From Dehalococcoidia bacterium (GTDB lineage: Bacteria; Chloroflexota; Dehalococcoidia; SZUA-161): 64,000 nt of DNA. Where the stretch lies: contig JACWAE010000016.1 in the NCBI GenBank assembly GCA_014874385.1, positions 1 to 64,000 on the forward strand, in the 5' to 3' direction. Below, piece after piece: positions 50,591 through 59,441 of the stretch; the first letter of the stretch is position 1; the number at the start of each line of letters is the position of its first letter. Below the pieces are notes generated by a model. That model did not search any database and was not told the DNA's origin. It worked only from the letters and a program-made list of their open reading frames with translations. Made by a program: the position numbers and the translations under genes.

Positions 50591-51448
50591 TTACTTCTTG
50601 GTATAGTCGTAAAACCCTTTCCCAGACTTCCGTCCCAGTTGCCCTGCTGTAACCATGCGCCTCAGCAGCAGCGGAGGCGCCCATCTGGGGTCCTTAAACT
50701 CAGCATATATTGAGTCACAAACATAAAGAAGAGTATCCAATCCCACCAGGTCAGCCAGCGCCAGAGGGCCTATGGGGTGATTGTAGCCGTAAACCATAGC
50801 ATTATCTATGTCTTCCTTCGTAGCCAGTCCTGCCTCGTATACCTTTATAGCCTCAATCGACATGGGCATCGCAATGCGGTTGGCTATGAAAGCAGGCGTG
50901 TCTTTGGCTACGATGACTGTCTTCCCCAATGACTGTCCGAAGGCCTTCACCGTGTTGAAGCTCTCCTCACTGGATACAATAGTGGTCACGATCTCCAGCA
51001 GCTTCATTACGGGCACGGGGTTGAAGAAGTGAGTGCCGATCACCTTGTCAGGTCTTTTGGTCGCCATCGCTACCTCGGTGACAGATAGGCACGACGTATT
51101 CGTAGCCAGAACCACATTAGGGGCGCCAACCCTGTCGAGGTCGCCGAAAATCTTCTTCTTTAAATTCATATTCTCTGTGGCCGCCTCGATTACCAGGTCG
51201 CAATCGCCGAAGTCCTCGACCCTGGTGGTGCCCTTGAGCCGTCCCACGATGGCCGCCTCTTCCTCTCTCGACAGCTTGCCTTTCTCTACGCTCCTGGCAA
51301 GATTGCCCTTGATTACCTTCATCCCTTTGTTCAACAAATCATCGTTAATCTCCGACACCGTGACCTGGTAGCCGGATTGAGCGCACACCTGGGCGATGCC
51401 GCCGCCCATTATGCCGCAGCCTACCACGCCGACTTTCTTGATTGCCAT
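50591..51448 (-). CDS. 3-Hydroxybutyryl-CoA dehydrogenase
   Basis: A 285-residue enzyme of the short FadB/Hbd type that oxidises 3-hydroxyacyl-CoA with NAD. It has GVVGCGIMGGGIAQVCAQSG, the VIEAATENMNLKKKIF block, ATNTSCLSVTEVA, GTHFFNPVPVMKLLEIV with the catalytic His, and the C-terminal domain NRIAMPMSIEAIKVYEAG and GRKSGKGFYDY. It can take crotonyl-CoA-derived 3-hydroxybutyryl-CoA to acetoacetyl-CoA, linking the 4-HB-CoA dehydratase and thiolase of this window. Confidence 0.94.
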   Translation of the reverse strand: MAIKKVGVVGCGIMGGGIAQVCAQSGYQVTVSEINDDLLNKGMKVIKGNLARSVEKGKLSREEEAAIVGRLKGTTRVEDFGDCDLVIEAATENMNLKKKIFGDLDRVGAPNVVLATNTSCLSVTEVAMATKRPDKVIGTHFFNPVPVMKLLEIVTTIVSSEESFNTVKAFGQSLGKTVIVAKDTPAFIANRIAMPMSIEAIKVYEAGLATKEDIDNAMVYGYNHPIGPLALADLVGLDTLLYVCDSIYAEFKDPRWAPPLLLRRMVTAGQLGRKSGKGFYDYTKK

Positions 51449-51539
51449 TTATACTCCTTCTCTGCAATTGATTTTTAGCCTGTTCAAATATACCAAAGTG
51501 GGGGCAATTCAGTCAAGCTGGCATAACCCCGGCAAACGC

Positions 51540-52424
51540 CTATTCTCTGCGTGACACAGTTGCCTGAACAATTCCTCCCAGGTTCGTCACATGCCTGTTC
51601 GCGTTAACCCCTTTGAAGTATGTCTTCTTTAGCGATTCCAGGCTGATACTTTTCATTTGATAAAAACCTCTCCGGGAAAGGAACTCCCCGACAGCGTCTT
51701 CTTTCAAGGCAAACTTGGGAGGCTCACCTCTGCGCTCATAAGCTTGCCGCCATTTCTTCGCATCGCTACTCTCAGAAGCTGCATCCAGAGCTGACTGAAA
51801 TGCGTAGTCGAAAATGATAGAGCTACCTTTACCCGAATTCTCAGCCACGAAAGCCAGGGTCTCATCCACAGCCTCCGGGTCGATGTACACAGTTACACCT
51901 TCCCAGATAAAAAGGGTCTTCTTACCCTTGTCATATCCGCTTTCCAGAAGACCTTCCCCGAGCTTCCTCTCGTCTAGGTCCAGGCCGACATAGGTCACAT
52001 GGCTCGGCAGAGAACCAAATATCTTTTTGACCTTTTGTATTTTGACCCTCTGTGTGTTGGGATGGTCTACTTCGAAGACCCTTACCTTTGCCTTAAGTTC
52101 ATCAATCCGGTAGGCCCTGGAATCATAACCGGCACCCAGGATAACCAACTGCTCTATGCCATCGTCAATACACTGCTTCAAATAATCATCGATATATCTG
52201 GTTCGAGCCACCAGACTGTCGGCAGCGCCGGGTAATATCCGTTCAGCGTACCACAGCGCAATCCTGGTAAGTAATCTGCACCGGACTACAATACCGAATC
52301 TAAGGCCGAGAAAACGCCTTGCGAACTGGTCTTCACAGACTCGTTCGTCCTTTGGTCTCAGCAATTCTGCAGCCCTTAAGGCAGCGTTCCCTTCCGCAGT
52401 AGCACTTGGTTTACCCTTTTTCAT
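51540..52424 (-). CDS. SAM-dependent methyltransferase (leucine carboxyl methyltransferase-like)
   Basis: A 294-residue protein of the LCM/PPM-like family of putative methyltransferases. Visible are TRYIDDYLKQCIDDGIEQLVILGAGYDSRAYR (SAM loop), VFEVDHPNTQRVK and FIWEGVTVYIDPEAVDETL. Members methylate carboxylates or natural products; the target here is unknown. The ATG at 52424 is favoured over 52454 because family similarity begins near GNAALRAAEL. It is divergent from the phosphonate cluster. Confidence 0.82.
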   Translation of the reverse strand: MKKGKPSATAEGNAALRAAELLRPKDERVCEDQFARRFLGLRFGIVVRCRLLTRIALWYAERILPGAADSLVARTRYIDDYLKQCIDDGIEQLVILGAGYDSRAYRIDELKAKVRVFEVDHPNTQRVKIQKVKKIFGSLPSHVTYVGLDLDERKLGEGLLESGYDKGKKTLFIWEGVTVYIDPEAVDETLAFVAENSGKGSSIIFDYAFQSALDAASESSDAKKWRQAYERRGEPPKFALKEDAVGEFLSRRGFYQMKSISLESLKKTYFKGVNANRHVTNLGGIVQATVSRRE

Positions 52425-52599
52425 ATTACCATCCGTTTCTAGGTCGCTTTCCACCTAGCATACGTTAGCCGTTCAGCTTGACAATATGTAAACATTGCCA
52501 CTATACTCGTGTAAATCACCTGATATCAATTCAATAGTTTTTTCCTGTGCCAGGTATTATATCATGTTACTATAAACACTGACTCTTGACGGCTGACTG

Positions 52600-53151
52600 A
52601 TGCAAGGAATAAGTACTGCCAAGAAAATAAGAAAGGGACTCAGTAAAGCTGTGAGATTGGCAGACGTTCTCACTGGTTCCAGAATCGTTGCAGCTCCTAT
52701 AATTGTATGGCTTATATTCTCGAATGAGACGTATGCTGCTTATTACCTCTTTGCCGCCGCTGCCATAACCGACCTGCTTGATGGGTATGCTGCCAGGTGG
52801 AGCAAAAAGACCACCACATACGGAGCAACCTTTGACGGGCTGGCCGATCTCGTTCTCGTTTACACAACAATAGTTGCCCTCGCTATCAAGATGGATGCAT
52901 ACTGGCTCCTTGCTGCGGGGTTGATAACAATAGCTTTGATAATACCCGTAATGGGCCTTATCTCAAAAAAGGAAGGGAAGTTTATTTTACTGCACCTGGA
53001 TACAAACATCCTTGCTGCTTTTATCTATCCCACGGTCATGGTATACATAATCGGCTGGCGTTATGCAGAGATTCTTCTTCTTGTTGCGTTCCTGGTCATC
53101 CTAGTATATGCAATTAGATATGTGCGCCATTTACGAACCGCCTACAAGTAG
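52600..53151 (+). CDS. CDP-alcohol phosphatidyltransferase-family enzyme
   Basis: A 183-residue integral membrane enzyme with about five hydrophobic helices. The catalytic signature DGYAARWSKKTTTYGATFDGLAD matches D-G-x2-A-R-x8-G-x3-D-x3-D, the metal-binding motif of the family. These enzymes exchange CMP on a CDP-activated head group for a lipid or polyol hydroxyl. It directly precedes the PEP mutase gene (28 bases), so a CMP-activated phosphonate is the likely donor, giving a phosphonolipid. The alternative is an ordinary phospholipid synthase recruited nearby. Confidence 0.88.
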   Translation: MQGISTAKKIRKGLSKAVRLADVLTGSRIVAAPIIVWLIFSNETYAAYYLFAAAAITDLLDGYAARWSKKTTTYGATFDGLADLVLVYTTIVALAIKMDAYWLLAAGLITIALIIPVMGLISKKEGKFILLHLDTNILAAFIYPTVMVYIIGWRYAEILLLVAFLVILVYAIRYVRHLRTAYK

Positions 53152-53178
53152 ACGAAGCCATGCAGCGCCGAGGATGAA

Positions 53179-54840
53179 ATGAACAAGGCAAAGAGACTTA
53201 GAGAGCTATTCAGCCGGGAAGGCGTAATAAAGATAGTAGGCGCCCATGATGGTCTGACAGCTAAATTGGTGGAGCATCATGATTTCGATGGTGTCTGGGC
53301 CAGTGGATTTGAAGTATCAGCTTCGCACGCTGTCCCAGATGCTAACATATTAACTATGACCCAGTACCTGGAAGCAGCTTCCATCATGAATGAAGCCGTG
53401 TCCATCCCGGTCGTTGCAGATTGCGACACAGGCTATGGAAATTCAAATAACGTGGCACACTTAGTTAAGAAATATGAGGCTGCCGGCATCGCCGCTGTCA
53501 CGTTAGAAGACAAAAAGTTCCCCAAGGTCAATAGCTACATACCGGGACGTCAGGAACTAGCCTCAACAGCCGAATTCGTAGGCAAAATATTGGCGGCCAA
53601 GAACGCACAGCAGTCAGATGCCTTCATGGTTATTGCTAGACTTGAAGCGCTGATTGCCGGATGGGGTCAGGAGGAAGCATTACGGCGAGCCCACGCCTAT
53701 GTAGAAGCCGGGGCAGATGCGATCCTCATTCACTCAAAGCAAACCACCCCAATTGAGGTCGTACAATTTGCGCAGGCATGGGATTTCTCGGCACCCTTGG
53801 TCATAATTCCTACATCCTATCCCATGATTACCTTGGACGAGGTGAACCGCCTGGGCATAAAGATGGTCATCTATGCTAATCAAGGGATCAGGGCCTCCAT
53901 AAAGGCCATAAACAAAGTGCTCGCCAAAATCAAAGCAGAAGGATTACATGCTGTAAACGATGACATCGTCCCGATGAGCGAGGTCTTCAAACTCCAGGGC
54001 ATGCCCGAAATGAAGGAGCATGAGAAAATCTTCCTGACGTCGGAGGAAGAACCTGTCCAGGTAGTTATCCTGGCGGCAGGCGCACCGCGTAACCAGGAAT
54101 CGCTTGAGCCACTGCTCCGCGATATCCCTCTCGCCTGTCTGGATATTAATGGAAAGCCACTCCTGCAGAGAAATGTTGAAACCCTGAACAAGTGCAAGCT
54201 GTACAGAACTTCGGTGGTTAGAGGGTATAAGAAGGAACTCCTAAACATTGAAGGAGTAGACTACATTGATAATCCAAAGTACCAGTCAGAGCACGTACTG
54301 AGTTCCATTATGTGTGCCGAGAGCGTTTTGCGGGGCAAGACTATCATCCTATATGCGGACATACTGTTCGATGGTTCACTTATTGACCGCTTAAAATCGC
54401 TGGAGGCCGATTTCGTGGTTGTTGTAGATAATTCCTTCAGCAAATCGCTTCAGAGAAACAAGAAGCTCGAACTGGTTGCGACGAAAGAGGCTCTACCACG
54501 CGGAGATCGAGTTTTGACCTACGACCGCTTATATAATGTCGAGCGGATGGGCTGCCAATTACCTGACGAAAGAACGTGCGCGGAATTCATCGGCGTAGCC
54601 ATGTTTTCTAAGAAGGGCATCGAGATTTTTAAGCGGGAATATCATAAGGCATATGCCGAGTATCGAGACAAGCCACTAGGAGAGGCGCCAAACGTTCTGC
54701 GGGCTACTTTGGTGGATTTCCTGCAGTATCTGATAGAGCTGGGCTACAATGTCAAGGCACTCCAGGTGAACTCGGGATGGATGGAAATCCACACTTTTGA
54801 GAACTACAAATACGCTTGTTCCATGGTCTCGGCTATTTAA
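53179..54840 (+). CDS. Phosphoenolpyruvate mutase fused to a nucleotidyltransferase-like domain
   Basis: A 553-residue fusion. Residues 1-~285 are PepM, forming the C-P bond by converting PEP to phosphonopyruvate: GAHDGLTAKLVE, VVADCDTGYGN and the diagnostic EDKKFPKVNS (110-119), matching EDKx5NS. Residues ~292-553 are a sugar-phosphate/choline-phosphate nucleotidyltransferase-like domain, but its nucleotide loop is odd (VILAAGAPRNQESLEPLL instead of LAAGxGxRL). Streptomyces Fom1 has a comparable fusion (reverse order) that cytidylylates hydroxyethylphosphonate. GAGGATGAA precedes the ATG. The fused domain may have altered activity, since a canonical nucleotidyltransferase is encoded at 56975. 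Confidence 0.92.
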   Translation: MNKAKRLRELFSREGVIKIVGAHDGLTAKLVEHHDFDGVWASGFEVSASHAVPDANILTMTQYLEAASIMNEAVSIPVVADCDTGYGNSNNVAHLVKKYEAAGIAAVTLEDKKFPKVNSYIPGRQELASTAEFVGKILAAKNAQQSDAFMVIARLEALIAGWGQEEALRRAHAYVEAGADAILIHSKQTTPIEVVQFAQAWDFSAPLVIIPTSYPMITLDEVNRLGIKMVIYANQGIRASIKAINKVLAKIKAEGLHAVNDDIVPMSEVFKLQGMPEMKEHEKIFLTSEEEPVQVVILAAGAPRNQESLEPLLRDIPLACLDINGKPLLQRNVETLNKCKLYRTSVVRGYKKELLNIEGVDYIDNPKYQSEHVLSSIMCAESVLRGKTIILYADILFDGSLIDRLKSLEADFVVVVDNSFSKSLQRNKKLELVATKEALPRGDRVLTYDRLYNVERMGCQLPDERTCAEFIGVAMFSKKGIEIFKREYHKAYAEYRDKPLGEAPNVLRATLVDFLQYLIELGYNVKALQVNSGWMEIHTFENYKYACSMVSAI

Positions 54841-54881
54841 CCTCCTCTGTATCAGGCTTGTTCGGAGCATGAAGGAGTTAT

Positions 54882-55373
54882 ATGGTCAGCACCAGGCAAT
54901 TCTGCGATGTACTGAAAAAATACGGGTTTAACTTTTGCACCGGGGTTCCCTGCACCATCTTGAAAGACATCATTTTATGCCTTTCGTCTGATGCAGACCT
55001 GCCGTATATACCGGCGACCAGAGAGGATGAAGCTATGGGAATAGCCACAGGAGCCTGCCTGGCAGGAAAACAGCCCGTGGTCATGATGCAAAACTCGGGG
55101 TTGGGTAGCTCCATCAACCCGCTGGCCTCGTTGGATATTCTATATAGGATTCCCATGCTGCTATTGATCAGTTGGAGAGGCTACCAGGGAAAAGACGCTC
55201 CGGAGCACCTCATAATGGGCGAGGCTATGTTGAAGCTGCTCGACGCCCTTGGTGTTCCATATCAGGTAATATCCGAAGATAATCCCGAGGCGGCAATCTC
55301 AGCTTCAGTTACGGCGATGAGAGCAAGAGGAATACCTGCTGCTGCAATCCTCAGAAGCGGTATCGTGCAATGA
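54882..55373 (+). CDS. Phosphonopyruvate decarboxylase, PYR-domain subunit
   Basis: A 163-residue subunit equal to the N-terminal half of Ppd. It shows FCTGVPCTILKDII, IPATREDEAMGIATGACLAG (with the conserved Glu that activates thiamine diphosphate), MMQNSGLGSSINPLASL and WRGYQGKDAPEH. Ppd decarboxylates phosphonopyruvate to phosphonoacetaldehyde, pulling the unfavourable PepM reaction. Single-chain Ppd has ~380 residues; here it is split in two genes overlapping by 4 bases. Confidence 0.9.
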   Translation: MVSTRQFCDVLKKYGFNFCTGVPCTILKDIILCLSSDADLPYIPATREDEAMGIATGACLAGKQPVVMMQNSGLGSSINPLASLDILYRIPMLLLISWRGYQGKDAPEHLIMGEAMLKLLDALGVPYQVISEDNPEAAISASVTAMRARGIPAAAILRSGIVQ

Positions 55374-55939
55374 AAAGATACGACGCTATACGTGCCATAG
55401 TCCAGGCACTGGACGGTAACGAACTGCTTATCTCCTCTAATGGTATGATCAGCCGGGAGCTAATCACAGTCAGAGACGCTCCTCAGAACTTCTACATGAT
55501 AGGCTCAATGGGGCTTGCATCTTCGATAGGCTTAGGGCTGGCAATCTCGCTATCGAAAGCACAAATCGTGGTCATAGAGGGAGACGGTAACGTCCTTATG
55601 AACATGGGCTCTATAGCGACCATAGGACATTCCGCTCCTAGAAACCTGATCCAGGTTGTTCTCGACAATGAGTGTCATGATTCAACCGGCGGCCAGCCAA
55701 CTGTCTCGAGCACCATGAGATTGGAGGAGGTAGCACGAGCCTCAGGGTATCGTGTGGCTGCCAGAGTGGCAAACGAGGCCGAGCTAGGAAAGGTCGTCAG
55801 ACAGTCGTTAAGGGAGGGGCCTGCTTTCATTCTGGTCAAGGTTGAGAAGGGCAGTGTCAAAGGGATAGCGAGGGTTTCACATTCCCCGGAACAGATTAGG
55901 AGTCGGTTTCAACAGGCAGTCCGAATGTTTTCTGGTTAG
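55370..55939 (+). CDS. Phosphonopyruvate decarboxylase, TPP-binding subunit
   Basis: A 189-residue C-terminal half of Ppd with the thiamine-diphosphate motif GDGNVLMNMGSIATIG...VLDNECHDSTGGQPT and SNGMISRELITVRD near the start. Its ATG overlaps the stop of the first subunit (ATGA). Sulfopyruvate decarboxylase (ComDE) is built from similar split subunits, but the PepM gene upstream decides for phosphonopyruvate. Confidence 0.9.
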   Translation: MKRYDAIRAIVQALDGNELLISSNGMISRELITVRDAPQNFYMIGSMGLASSIGLGLAISLSKAQIVVIEGDGNVLMNMGSIATIGHSAPRNLIQVVLDNECHDSTGGQPTVSSTMRLEEVARASGYRVAARVANEAELGKVVRQSLREGPAFILVKVEKGSVKGIARVSHSPEQIRSRFQQAVRMFSG

Positions 55940-55967
55940 CTTGAGTAGGACAAGAATCTGGAGTTTC

Positions 55968-56975
55968 ATGAGTTTCAGCTTCATATTGCCTCAGAAAATT
56001 ATCTTCGGCAGGGGCTCTATTGAGTCAATCGGCGAAGAGGCGAAAAGGCTGGGCGGCAGGAGAGTATTCATTGTTACCAGCCCGGGGATGGTACAGCGCC
56101 CGCACTTAAAACAGGCCGCCGATTCGCTCAAGAAGCACAAAATGCGGTTTGATGTCTTCTCTGAAGTAACACCTGAGCCCCCGATTGAAGACGTCTACCG
56201 TTGTTTTGCGGTCGCCCGAAAGAAAGGGTCTGACCTGCTGGTCGGTCTGGGCGGAGGCAGCGTTATGGATGTGGCCAAGAAAGCAGCGGCTGACTTATCG
56301 TTGCCCAGGATAATGGTACCTACCACCGCCGGGACAGGGAGCGAGGTTACTCACGAGTCTGTGCTGAAGGTCGACGGCAAGAAGAAGGCTTTCGTAGAGG
56401 CTGGCCTGACCGCTGATGTAGCGATCGTTGACCCGAATTTGTGCCAGACTATGTCAAAGCGGCTGGCCACCAGCTCGGCGATGGATGCGCTGGCGCACGC
56501 CGTTGAGTGTCACGAGTCTAGGAAGAGTAACCCCATAGCCAGGACTCTGGCTCTGGAGGCCTACAATCTCGTGAAAGACAACCTGATGCAGGCGCTGAAG
56601 GGCGATACTCAGGCGATGGTCAACTTGTCTCTGGGGAGCCTGATAGCTGGCATGGCCTTCGGCAACTCGGGGACTACACTGGGGCACGCCCTTTCGTATC
56701 CCCTTTCAAATCGAGGAATGCCACACGGCGAGGCTGTCGCTGTTACTTTGCCCTATGCTCTCGATTTCAATGGCTCCGACCCGGCCTTCGCCAGAAAGCT
56801 GCAAAAGCTGGCGCGAACCATAGAGTTCCGATGGAACCCGGGGTGGGATGCCCGCGAGATGGCTACGGAGGTTATGCAGGATGAGAGGCATCTGGGAAAC
56901 AATCCCGTTGAGGTAACCTTCGAAGATGTCCTCGCCATATTCGAGAAAATGAAGAACGAGTTTCACAAGCGGTAA
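55968..56975 (+). CDS. Iron-containing alcohol dehydrogenase (phosphonoacetaldehyde reductase candidate)
   Basis: A 335-residue group III alcohol dehydrogenase: LPQKIIFGRGSIESIG, GLGGGSVMDVAKK (NAD loop), MVPTTAGTGSEVT, and metal ligands in AMDALAHAVECHESR and RGMPHGEAVAV. Relatives FomC/PhpC reduce phosphonoacetaldehyde to 2-hydroxyethylphosphonate in phosphonate pathways. The ATG at 55968 has GGAG four bases before it; the frame upstream to 55941 is not needed. No 2-aminoethylphosphonate transaminase gene is present, so the alcohol is the probable product. Confidence 0.9.
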   Translation: MSFSFILPQKIIFGRGSIESIGEEAKRLGGRRVFIVTSPGMVQRPHLKQAADSLKKHKMRFDVFSEVTPEPPIEDVYRCFAVARKKGSDLLVGLGGGSVMDVAKKAAADLSLPRIMVPTTAGTGSEVTHESVLKVDGKKKAFVEAGLTADVAIVDPNLCQTMSKRLATSSAMDALAHAVECHESRKSNPIARTLALEAYNLVKDNLMQALKGDTQAMVNLSLGSLIAGMAFGNSGTTLGHALSYPLSNRGMPHGEAVAVTLPYALDFNGSDPAFARKLQKLARTIEFRWNPGWDAREMATEVMQDERHLGNNPVEVTFEDVLAIFEKMKNEFHKR

Positions 56976-57706
56976 TGAAAGCCATAATACTCGCATCCGG
57001 TGTAGGTAGAAGGCTTCGTCCTTTGACCGACCAATATCCGAAATCTTTGCTGAGAGTCGGCGGCACAACTATCATAGACTACCAGTTAGAAGCCCTGGCA
57101 GAGCATGGAATTCGCGACATAGTGATAACCACTGGTCATCTCGGCAAGAAGCTTGAAGAGCACGTTCGAGAGACCAGTGCTGCCTCGATTCAGTTTGTTC
57201 ACAATCCGGAATATCAGCGCACGAACTATATCTACAGCCTCTGGCTGACCAAAGGCCTGCTTGATGACGATATCATCTTGTTGCATGGTGACCTTTTATT
57301 CGACAGCGTCCTTATCAAGAAACTGCTAGATGTGGGAGGGAATCGAGTTCTGGTAAACCGGCATATGCTCTCGCCTGAAAAGGACTTTAAAGCTCTAATC
57401 AAACGCGGAAGGGTGGTACGAATCGGTGTCAATCTATCCGGCCCGGGAACTTTCTTCTGCGCCCCGTTGTACATGTTCTCAAAAGCTGATTTCCCGCTCT
57501 GGCTCGATAAGATAGAGGATTTCGTAAGGCAAGGCAAGGTGGACTGCTATGCTGAGGATGCCTTCAACGAGATATCCGATAGCCTGTCACTCCGCCCCCT
57601 GTACTTCAAGGAATTCTGCATTGAGATTGACACCAAGGCCGACTTGGAGAGAGCGAGGAGGTACTTCCAGATAGAAAGCAGGCGGGCAAATGTCGAACGC
57701 AACTAA
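56975..57706 (+). CDS. Cytidylyltransferase-type nucleotidyltransferase
   Basis: A 243-residue nucleotidyltransferase with the canonical loop ILASGVGRRLRPLTDQYPKSLLRVGG, VHNPEYQRTNYIYSLWLTKG and the metal-binding LLHGDLLFDSVLI. It resembles enzymes that activate phosphocholine or 2-aminoethylphosphonate with CTP (LicC/PntC-like). It overlaps the dehydrogenase stop by one base (TAATG). The expected role is forming CMP-hydroxyethylphosphonate for the CDP-alcohol-type transferase at the head of the cluster. Confidence 0.88.
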   Translation: MKAIILASGVGRRLRPLTDQYPKSLLRVGGTTIIDYQLEALAEHGIRDIVITTGHLGKKLEEHVRETSAASIQFVHNPEYQRTNYIYSLWLTKGLLDDDIILLHGDLLFDSVLIKKLLDVGGNRVLVNRHMLSPEKDFKALIKRGRVVRIGVNLSGPGTFFCAPLYMFSKADFPLWLDKIEDFVRQGKVDCYAEDAFNEISDSLSLRPLYFKEFCIEIDTKADLERARRYFQIESRRANVERN

Positions 57707-58134
57707 ACGGATAGAGGTCGAGAGGCTGGATTGCTTCTGGCAGCGTAGTCAATGTTAGGCCGGAGTGTCGTCCTTCTGGCTGCTCTTGCCTTTTTGAGAA
57801 CGGCTCCTCAGAAAGGTCTTGGCTGTTCTCCAGAAAACTGGCATCGCGAAACACAATCCAACAAATGCTGCTGCGATGAGATGAAGGCTGGAACTGCCGC
57901 TTTCGTGATTGGAGCTGTCAGCCGCCAGAGCGAGGGCTGGATGAAAGAGGATGAAGACGACCGATACCGATGTCAATAGCATGAAACGTTTCATTCCGGT
58001 TCCTTACGCTGAGGCAGTGTCAATTCCATATAGATTTACAATGGACTGTGTGGATTGTACCATACAGCCTTCAGACTTGTCGAGTTGCAGACATCACGAA
58101 CATACTACTCAATCAAGATTTGGAGAGTGCGCCT
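57707..58134. other. Gap between the nucleotidyltransferase and beta-helix genes
   Basis: About 430 bases; the only candidate gene is the small minus-strand membrane protein at 57755-57994. No strong terminator or promoter pair was recognised, so whether the beta-helix gene belongs to the phosphonate operon is open. Confidence 0.4.
57755..57994 (-). CDS. Small exported membrane protein
   Basis: A 79-residue protein with a classic signal peptide (MKRFMLLTSVSVVFILFHPALALAA, in two blocks) ending in AxA, a short polar stretch, a second hydrophobic helix (LHLIAAAFVGLCFAMPVFW) and a basic, positive-inside tail. AAGGA precedes the ATG. The membrane layout argues for a real gene, although it is antisense to the general direction of the cluster. 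Family unknown. Confidence 0.5.
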   Translation of the reverse strand: MKRFMLLTSVSVVFILFHPALALAADSSNHESGSSSLHLIAAAFVGLCFAMPVFWRTAKTFLRSRSQKGKSSQKDDTPA

Positions 58135-59367
58135 ATGAAAGCATATATCGTGCAAAGCAATAAGAAGATTGAGCCTTTCGGTGACCCCCCTCGCGATTGC
58201 CTTATCGCTAACCGTAAGCTGAGTGAGATTCAGGAACAAGTGCTGCAAAGACTTGGCATAGAACTCAAAATAATACCGGATACTGCTCAGATAGAAGACC
58301 CGGATGAACATATTGTCTTAGCGGACAACCTATTCTTCACCCGAGAGTTAATGAAAGAGTTCATCTATAGGTCACGAATGCTGAAAAGTTGCACCACATG
58401 TGCCCTCAAACCAGGACTTGTTACCCTCCATAGCATGGTTGCCACCCAAGATGTGAAGATACACGCCGATAGGGTTGAATATGCTCTCCGTTATATGCCT
58501 GCCCAAAAACTGCGCGGAGAGCCTGTACCTGTAGTGATCGACCCAGAGCAGTTCTCCCAGGTCGTTCCCATGCCCGAGCATATACGTGGCTCCCAACCGT
58601 ATCGCATGCCCCTGACTGACACATTGCTGATCCAGGTAGACCACTGGACTAACCTGTGGGCGGCCAATATAGCTACCCAGCTGGCTGAAGTAGCCAGACT
58701 TATGAAGTCTCCTAAACTGAAGCTCTTGGGGTTAGCGCTGAGAGCACGCTCCCTGAATAAATGGAGAGTCCTTCATCAAGTTAATAAGATTGGTAAGAAT
58801 TGCGATATTCATCCCACAGCCTATATAGAGGGCAGCACCATCGGAGATAATGTGCTTATTGGCGCCGGCTCTGTCGTCAGGCTTTCCGTTATCGGAGACG
58901 GTTCCGCCCTCGGCAGCAACGTGACTATAGAATCTTCTATACTCGGGGAGGAATGCACCATAAATTCAGGGTGTACCGTTTTCTTCTCTGTGCTGTATCC
59001 TCGTGCCGTATCCTCGTCCAGACTGCTCTTAACGAGCACGTGCGGCAGGGATACATTTATCTCAGATTTAGCCGGCCTGGCTGACTTTCGCTTTGATGGG
59101 AAACGAATAGAAGTCATGAAAAACGGCGTCCCTGTAAACACAGGCGTTATCAACTTGGGTGCGTGCCTTGGGCACGGTGTATACCTGGGTGGCGGCTGCG
59201 GGGTTGCCCCAGCGACAGCTATCCCCAATGGATTACGAATTTTACCAAAGAAACCATTGATTGGCGAAGTCAGTCCAGACGGGACAATTCCCGGACATCG
59301 CGTAATTAACACACAACATATTTCTCGAAGCCCTGACGCTTCCCCAACCGGTAACGACAGTCCTTGA
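58135..59367 (+). CDS. Left-handed beta-helix (hexapeptide repeat) protein
   Basis: A 410-residue protein. The middle (about 220-330) shows hexapeptide repeats (CDIHPTAYIEGSTIGDNVLIGAGSVV; VIGDGSALGSNVTIESSILGEECTI), as in acyltransferases and GlmU-like enzymes. The N-terminal ~210 residues are unassigned, with paired cysteines in KSCTTCAL, and the C-terminal part has LGACLGHGVYLGGGCGVAPAT. The ATG at 58135 has GGAG nine bases upstream; the earlier ATG at 58048 adds unconserved residues. It may modify the phosphonate or its carrier, but it is 430 bases from the cluster, so this is only a guess from position. Confidence 0.72.
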   Translation: MKAYIVQSNKKIEPFGDPPRDCLIANRKLSEIQEQVLQRLGIELKIIPDTAQIEDPDEHIVLADNLFFTRELMKEFIYRSRMLKSCTTCALKPGLVTLHSMVATQDVKIHADRVEYALRYMPAQKLRGEPVPVVIDPEQFSQVVPMPEHIRGSQPYRMPLTDTLLIQVDHWTNLWAANIATQLAEVARLMKSPKLKLLGLALRARSLNKWRVLHQVNKIGKNCDIHPTAYIEGSTIGDNVLIGAGSVVRLSVIGDGSALGSNVTIESSILGEECTINSGCTVFFSVLYPRAVSSSRLLLTSTCGRDTFISDLAGLADFRFDGKRIEVMKNGVPVNTGVINLGACLGHGVYLGGGCGVAPATAIPNGLRILPKKPLIGEVSPDGTIPGHRVINTQHISRSPDASPTGNDSP

Positions 59368-59441
59368 CAGAGTATTGCGGGGCATGTATTATGCCATCCC
59401 TCAATGATAGTGCCCCTTTTTGCAAACCCGGGACCCCAGAT

